From Vibrio agarivorans (lineage in GTDB: Bacteria > Pseudomonadota > Gammaproteobacteria > Enterobacterales > Vibrionaceae): 64,000 nt of DNA. A model generated the notes under the pieces. The model ran no database searches and was not told the origin of the DNA. It saw only the letters and a list, made by a program, of their open reading frames with translations. The position numbers and the translations under genes are program-made. Where the stretch lies: the NCBI RefSeq assembly GCF_030409635.1, contig NZ_JAUFQF010000004.1:1398241-1462240 (forward strand). Direction: 5' to 3'. Of the stretch, positions 59,508 through 64,000 are shown piece after piece (positions within the stretch are counted from its first letter, which is position 1; the number at the start of each line of letters is the position of its first letter).

Positions 59508-60056
59508 ATGATTGATCAAAACGGTTGGTATAGCGCAGCAAGGCATGTCCCGTCTCCGCACTTTAATCAACGCGAAGATAAAGAGGACATCTCGCTGTTG
59601 GTAGTGCACAACATCAGTTTACCACCTGGGAAGTTTGGTACGCCTTACATCGAGCAATTCTTTACTGGCAAACTGTGCGCGCAAGAACATCCGTTTTTTG
59701 CCCATATCGCAGCGTTGCAAGTTTCTGCACATTGCCTTATCCGTCGTGATGGGGAGGTGGTGCAGTTCGTCTCTTTTCAAGACCGAGCGTGGCATGCAGG
59801 CGTGTCCTCTTTCGCAGGACGCGATAAATGCAATGACTATTCCATCGGTATCGAGCTTGAAGGCACGGATAATACTGCCTACACCGAAGCGCAATATCAG
59901 GCTTTAGCGCAAGTGACAAAACAGTTAATGCAGCGTTACCCTAAAATGACGATACAACGACTGACTGGGCATCAATATATCGCGCCGATGAGGAAGAGCG
60001 ATCCGGGGTTGGTGTTTGAATGGGGGAAGTTTCGTCGCTTAATTGTGGAAAGCTAG
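59508..60056 (+). CDS. ampD: 1,6-anhydro-N-acetylmuramyl-L-alanine amidase AmpD
   Basis: Cytoplasmic zinc amidase in peptidoglycan recycling; its loss derepresses AmpC-type beta-lactamases where AmpR is present. The 182-residue protein has the zinc residues H in LLVVHNISLPP, H in TGHQYIAPMRKSDPG and the following D, and the catalytic Glu in SIGIELEGTDN. The stop codon is the first part of a GAATACA array, so the repeat begins exactly at the gene end. Confidence 0.95.
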   Translation: MIDQNGWYSAARHVPSPHFNQREDKEDISLLVVHNISLPPGKFGTPYIEQFFTGKLCAQEHPFFAHIAALQVSAHCLIRRDGEVVQFVSFQDRAWHAGVSSFAGRDKCNDYSIGIELEGTDNTAYTEAQYQALAQVTKQLMQRYPKMTIQRLTGHQYIAPMRKSDPGLVFEWGKFRRLIVES

Positions 60057-60135
60057 AATACAGAATACAGAATACAGAATACAGAATACAGAATACAGAA
60101 GGGGGGGCTTTCTCTGTACTCTGAAATCTGTATTC
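60056..60135. repeat. Foldback repeat element, right copy, with (GAATACA)6 array
   Basis: Six perfect GAATACA heptamers (60056-60097), a G-run, then a 23-bp unit (60113-60135) that is the exact reverse complement of the unit at 58260-58282. It can fold into a hairpin and lies between the convergent ampD and fldB ends, so it may also work as a terminator. Confidence 0.9.
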
Positions 60136-60144
60136 TTGTTTTGG

Positions 60145-60663
60145 CTATAGAGACTCCGAATACTCCGTCAACACCTGCTCAACCCACCCTGCAATACGTT
60201 CATCACTCAGTTCGTATTGAGAGTCTTCATCCAGTGCCAGTCCAACAAATTGAGAGCCATCTTCAGTCAGGGCTTTTGAGGCTTCAAACTCATAGCCTTG
60301 GTTGGGCCAGTAACCGATGATGTTTGCGCCGGTGGTTTTAATCTCGTCGTGGAGCAGGCCCATCGCATCGAGGAACCATTCGCCATAGCCTTCTTGATCG
60401 CCTAAGCCGAATAACGCGACGGTTTTGCCCTTTAGCGACACGCCACCGATTTGCTCCCATAATGCACTCCAGTCCTCTTGGATTTCACCGAAATCCCAAG
60501 TTGAAATTCCGAGTATAAGCAAATCATAGCCGTTCATTTGCGACAACGGTGTTTCTTTTACATTGTGTAGTGTGATCAGTTCATCACCGATAATTGCGCG
60601 CATCTTTTCTGCTGCCATTTCGGTATAACAAGTTGTTGAGCCGTAAAACAAACCAATTTTCAT
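60145..60663 (-). CDS. fldB: Flavodoxin FldB
   Basis: A 172-residue long-chain flavodoxin, an FMN electron carrier. The phosphate loop is [19 protein letters not shown] (the usual T-G-N-T positions replaced by STTCYT, a feature of FldB proteins), with [16 protein letters not shown] and [14 protein letters not shown] around the flavin. It is divergent from xerD; fldB-xerD-dsbC-recJ is the E. coli order. Confidence 0.92.
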   Translation of the reverse strand: MKIGLFYGSTTCYTEMAAEKMRAIIGDELITLHNVKETPLSQMNGYDLLILGISTWDFGEIQEDWSALWEQIGGVSLKGKTVALFGLGDQEGYGEWFLDAMGLLHDEIKTTGANIIGYWPNQGYEFEASKALTEDGSQFVGLALDEDSQYELSDERIAGWVEQVLTEYSESL

Positions 60664-60786
60664 TATTTACTTTCGCGTTGTTTCTATCTGACAGCATATA
60701 AGCATACATTTTTATGGCATTCAAACAGACTCTCGCTTAACCTGTGGCCAAGAGTAAGGTTAAGATGCTTTTTTGTTGGAGAAAAA

Positions 60787-61710
60787 GTGGACAATAACAA
60801 CACCACCCAACTAGCCAGTCCAGATCACGGTATCGTCGAGCAGTTTCTTGATGCAATGTGGATGGAGCGTGGCTTATCTGAGAATACCCTCGCGTCTTAT
60901 CGTAATGACCTGATGAAGCTACTACAGTGGATGGGGGCGCAAAACTACCGCCTCGATTTTATTAGCTTATCGGGCCTACAAGACTATCAAGCGTGGCTGG
61001 TGGATCAGGATTACAAACAGTCGTCTCGCGCAAGAATGATCTCTGCAATTCGCCGATTGTTTCAGTACCTGCATCGAGAAAAAATTCGTGGTGATGACCC
61101 ATCAGCATTGATTGTCAGTCCTAAACTGCCCTCTAGGTTGCCGAAAGATCTTTCTGAGGAACAGGTCGATGCTCTACTTGATGCACCAGACCCTAATGAC
61201 CCTCTAGAGCTGCGCGATAAAGCTATGCTTGAGCTGCTGTACGCAACGGGTCTGCGTGTTACTGAGTTAGTGAGCCTGACAATGGAGAACATCAGCTTGC
61301 GTCAAGGTGTAGTTCGCGTTGTGGGTAAAGGTGGCAAAGAGCGTTTGGTCCCTATGGGTGAAAATGCGGTAGATTGGATTGAAACTTTTATAGCGAATGG
61401 TCGGTCTGATTTGTTAGGGGAACAAACGTCGGATGTGGTATTCCCCAGCCGGCGTGCCAAGCAGATGACCCGACAGACGTTCTGGCATCGTATTAAACAC
61501 TATGCGGTGAGAGCGCAAATCGACACAGATAAACTCTCGCCTCACGTTCTGCGCCACGCCTTTGCAACGCATCTATTAAATTATGGGGCAGACTTGCGTG
61601 TGGTACAGATGTTGTTGGGTCACAGTGACTTATCAACCACACAAATATATACACACGTCGCGACGGAACGTCTTAGACAGATCCACAGTGAGCACCATCC
61701 TCGCGCGTAA
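60787..61710 (+). CDS. xerD: Tyrosine recombinase XerD
   Basis: Works with XerC at dif to resolve chromosome dimers under FtsK control; also used by vibriophages and plasmids. The 307-residue protein starts at a GTG preceded by TTGGAGAAAA. Catalytic residues are R157 (TGLRVTEL), K181, H253 and R256 (HVLRHAFATH), H279 (LGHSDLSTT) and nucleophile Y288 (QIYTHV). It is a core recombinase, not a sign of an island. Confidence 0.97.
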   Translation: MDNNNTTQLASPDHGIVEQFLDAMWMERGLSENTLASYRNDLMKLLQWMGAQNYRLDFISLSGLQDYQAWLVDQDYKQSSRARMISAIRRLFQYLHREKIRGDDPSALIVSPKLPSRLPKDLSEEQVDALLDAPDPNDPLELRDKAMLELLYATGLRVTELVSLTMENISLRQGVVRVVGKGGKERLVPMGENAVDWIETFIANGRSDLLGEQTSDVVFPSRRAKQMTRQTFWHRIKHYAVRAQIDTDKLSPHVLRHAFATHLLNYGADLRVVQMLLGHSDLSTTQIYTHVATERLRQIHSEHHPRA

Positions 61711-61745
61711 TGACAATCAATTTTTCAATGTTATAGGAAGACACT

Positions 61746-62531
61746 ATGCGTTTTTTACGCCCAGTTTCATTACTCTCAGCTTCTCTATTTGTTGTTGCAT
61801 GCAACGCAGAGGAGAGTGTTTCAGCTCCAGCGGCGCCAGCGGCCGAAAAAATGATGATCTCTGATTCATTTGATAAAGCAGCGCTAATCCAAAAGTTTAC
61901 GGCTCTTCGTTTGCAGGTTTCTGATATTGTTCCTGCAGACATCCCAGGTTTATTAGAGGTGCAAACATCAAGCGGTGTGCTGTTTAGCTCGCTCGATGGC
62001 GAACACTTCATTGCTGGTACCTTGTATGGCTTTGATGGTGACGGCAATGTTGAAGATATCCTCGCCAAGCGCCAGCAACCGAAAAATGCTGAGCTGATTG
62101 CTCAATATACCGATTCAATGATTGAGTTTAAGGCTGATGACGAAAAGCATGTCTTGACCATCTTTACTGATATCACCTGTGGTTACTGTGTCAAACTGCA
62201 CAATGATATGGGTGAGTACAATAAACGCGGTATCACTGTTCGTTACCTTGCTTACCCGCGCCAAGGCCCTCAAGGCCCAGTAGCAGAGCAAATGGCACAG
62301 ATTTGGTGTGCCGATGATCAACAGGCAGCGATGCACAATGGCAAGGTTAATCGCCAATTCCCAGAGCGTAATGACCAGTTTGAGCAGTGTTTAGATACCG
62401 TTCAGCAAAGCTTTGCATTGGGTCGTAAGCTGGGCATTTCTGGTACACCTGCACTGTTTACAGAGAGTGGTGAGTTGATCAGTGGTTACATGCCACCAGA
62501 GGCCCTGATTAAGCAATTAGATAAACAGTAA
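61746..62531 (+). CDS. dsbC: Thiol:disulfide interchange protein DsbC
   Basis: Periplasmic disulphide isomerase, kept reduced by DsbD. The 261-residue protein has an N-terminal dimerisation domain (about 40-115) and a thioredoxin-fold domain with the active-site C145-G-Y-C148 (TDITCGYCVKLH) and the cis-proline loop GTPALF. The N-terminal signal contains VVAC (Cys20), a possible lipobox, which would make it membrane-attached; this is unusual and unproven. Tight gap (35 bp) after xerD. Confidence 0.94.
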   Translation: MRFLRPVSLLSASLFVVACNAEESVSAPAAPAAEKMMISDSFDKAALIQKFTALRLQVSDIVPADIPGLLEVQTSSGVLFSSLDGEHFIAGTLYGFDGDGNVEDILAKRQQPKNAELIAQYTDSMIEFKADDEKHVLTIFTDITCGYCVKLHNDMGEYNKRGITVRYLAYPRQGPQGPVAEQMAQIWCADDQQAAMHNGKVNRQFPERNDQFEQCLDTVQQSFALGRKLGISGTPALFTESGELISGYMPPEALIKQLDKQ

Positions 62532-62552
62532 AGCGGGAAAAAACACGCCATC

Positions 62553-64000
62553 ATGATAGAGATTCAGCGTCGCCCGGATGTCGACATAACACGTCTGCCT
62601 GAAAGTTTAGATCCTTTGTTACGCCGATTGTATCTGTCACGCGGCATCACCTCGGATCAGCAATTAATTAAAACAGCCAAAGGCTTGCACTCTTTTCGCG
62701 AACTTCACGGCATAGAACGTGCCGTAGAACTGTTGTTTGCTGCTATTCGTGACAACAAGCGCATTATCGTTGTCGGCGATTTTGATGCCGATGGCGCGAC
62801 TAGCTCAGCTCTTTCTGTGTTGGCACTGCGTATGCTAGGTTCAAGCAACGTGGATTATCTGGTACCAAACCGCTTTGAAGACGGCTATGGTCTTAGCCCC
62901 GAGGTGGTGGATCAAGTCCTTGAGCTTGATGCTGAAGTGATCATGACAGTCGACAATGGCGTCTCCTCTATCGATGGCGTGCGTTATGCCAAAGAAAAAG
63001 GATTACAGGTGTTAGTGACTGACCATCACTTACCGGGGCATGTTTTACCCAACGTTGATGCGATGGTTAATCCTAATTTGGAAGAGTGTGCCTTCCCATC
63101 AAAAGCGTTAGCGGGAGTGGGTGTTGCCTTCTACTTAATGATGGCGCTGTGTGTTCACATGCGTCAGCAAGGGTGGTTTGCCCAGCAAGGTGTCGCTGAA
63201 CCTAAGCTGATGGAGTTGATAGATCTTGTGGCACTCGGCACGGTAGCCGATGTCGTGCCACTGGATGATAATAACCGTATTCTTGTGCATCAAGGGCTGC
63301 AGCGTATTCGAGCTGGGCTTGCGAGGCCGGGTATACAAGCTTTAATTGAAGTCGCCAAACGTGATGCCAGCCGTTTGGTCGCAACAGATTTTGGTTTTGC
63401 TCTTGGGCCGCGTATTAATGCAGCGGGTCGCTTGGATGATATGTCGTTTGGTGTCGAACTTTTGATGTGTAACAACATCCATGCTGCGCGTCGAATGGCA
63501 AATGAACTCGATGGCCTCAATCAAACCCGCAAAGAGATTGAAGCGGGCATGAAGCAAGAGGCGATGGCGTTTTGTGAGCGACTCCAGTTTGGTGAAGATA
63601 GTCAATTACCCCACGGTTTAGTGCTCTTCCAGCGCGATTGGCATCAAGGGGTTATTGGTATCCTTGCCTCGCGTATCAAAGAGCAGTTTCACCGCCCGGT
63701 GATTGCTTTTGCAGATGGTGGTGAAGGCACGATTAAGGGCTCATGCCGCTCGATTCCGGGGCTGCACATGCGTGACACACTGGATCGTATTGATACACAA
63801 AACCCAGGACTTATTTTGAAGTTTGGCGGTCATGCTATGGCGGCTGGACTGACTATTGAAGAAAAGCATTTTGAGAAATTTGCTCAACTATTTGACGAAG
63901 CGGTTAAGCAAGATATTGATGAAGAGGCTTTGAAGGGCATTCTTTTATCTGACGGCGAATTAAAGCCTGAAGAGTTCTCTATGCAGACTGCGGAGCTTCT
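62553..64000 (+). CDS. recJ: Single-stranded-DNA exonuclease RecJ (3' end cut by window edge)
   Basis: 5'-3' ssDNA exonuclease used in recombination and mismatch repair. About 482 residues are present and the reading frame is open to the window end. It has the DHH-family motifs VVGDFDADGATSSAL, VDNGVSS, TDHHLPG and the later GRINAAGRLDD (DHHA1 side). The ATG at 62553 gives MIEIQRRPDVDITRLP, the usual start. 21 bp after dsbC, as in E. coli. Confidence 0.95.
   Translation, partial: MIEIQRRPDVDITRLPESLDPLLRRLYLSRGITSDQQLIKTAKGLHSFRELHGIERAVELLFAAIRDNKRIIVVGDFDADGATSSALSVLALRMLGSSNVDYLVPNRFEDGYGLSPEVVDQVLELDAEVIMTVDNGVSSIDGVRYAKEKGLQVLVTDHHLPGHVLPNVDAMVNPNLEECAFPSKALAGVGVAFYLMMALCVHMRQQGWFAQQGVAEPKLMELIDLVALGTVADVVPLDDNNRILVHQGLQRIRAGLARPGIQALIEVAKRDASRLVATDFGFALGPRINAAGRLDDMSFGVELLMCNNIHAARRMANELDGLNQTRKEIEAGMKQEAMAFCERLQFGEDSQLPHGLVLFQRDWHQGVIGILASRIKEQFHRPVIAFADGGEGTIKGSCRSIPGLHMRDTLDRIDTQNPGLILKFGGHAMAAGLTIEEKHFEKFAQLFDEAVKQDIDEEALKGILLSDGELKPEEFSMQTAEL

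Noticed and set aside
60787..61710. Tyrosine recombinase as a sign of an integrated element
   Set aside because: Sequence and fldB-xerD-dsbC-recJ order show it is the housekeeping XerD.

Overview
The window is a chromosomal segment of a Vibrio or very close relative (Vibrionaceae, Gammaproteobacteria). This is inferred from gene order and protein sequence: rpsU-yqeY-dnaG, the ispD-ispF-truD-surE-pcm-nlpD-rpoS run facing mutS, pncC-recA-recX-alaS-aspartokinase-csrA followed by a Ser/Arg tRNA array, oadGAB, gshA-SLT lipoprotein-luxS, ffh and rpsP-rimM-trmD-rplS, the pilABCD-coaE-zapD-yacG block and fldB-xerD-dsbC-recJ. Almost everything is single-copy core genome. No rRNA, insertion sequence, integrase-associated island, prophage or CRISPR array was seen.

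Layout. 1-4.0 kb: 5' part of dnaG, yqeY and rpsU (minus), tsaD (plus), plsY (minus). 4.2-11.8 kb: one long plus-strand run covering folate (folB, folK), undecaprenyl-phosphate recycling (uppP), division (ftsB), isoprenoids (ispD, ispF), tRNA and nucleotide/protein repair (truD, surE, pcm), NlpD and RpoS. rpoS carries an in-frame stop codon, so this strain probably lacks a working stationary-phase sigma factor. 11.9-14.5 kb: mutS. 14.6-22.6 kb: an accessory stretch with an amidohydrolase, two tandem 14-helix MFS exporters, an overlapping ToxR-type regulator/periplasmic partner pair that resembles VtrA/VtrC in layout, and a secreted probable outer-membrane protein. 22.7-29.3 kb: pncC, recA with a clear SOS box, recX, alaS, aspartokinase, csrA. 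29.4-30.6 kb: nine tRNA genes (2 Ser-GCT, 7 Arg-ACG), six of the Arg genes on a regular 133-bp period.

30.8-35.8 kb is the most unusual part. A four-gene minus-strand operon encodes a 382-residue Asn/Asp/Ser/Thr-rich repeat protein, two small exported proteins and a Sec-exported C39 (double-glycine) peptidase. A convergent gene encodes an outer-membrane beta-barrel and a divergent gene a CsgD/VpsT-type regulator. The two small proteins each have a Sec signal peptide followed by a second, short propeptide ending in Gly-Gly, and all three exported structural proteins share a Q-N-rich motif near the C-terminus. I read this as a Fap/curli-like fibre or matrix secretion system in which the C39 peptidase works in the periplasm.

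36.1-39.4 kb: the Na+-pumping oxaloacetate decarboxylase operon oadG-oadA-oadB, with oadA frameshifted by an apparent 11-nt deletion. 39.5-45.8 kb: a YqaA-type membrane protein, an M16 protease lipoprotein, gshA, an SLT-like lipoprotein and luxS. 45.9-48.1 kb: corB-like and ypjD-like genes, divergent from ffh. 49.9-51.9 kb: rpsP-rimM-trmD-rplS. 52-58.1 kb: yacG, zapD, coaE and the type IV pilus genes pilD, pilC, pilB, pilA. 58.3-60.1 kb: nadC and ampD, flanked by inverted copies of a repeat element containing GAATACA heptamer arrays. 60.1-64 kb: fldB, xerD, dsbC and the 5' part of recJ.

Two core genes (rpoS and oadA) are broken by single small lesions in otherwise intact sequence. This suggests recent loss, for example laboratory domestication, or consensus errors.
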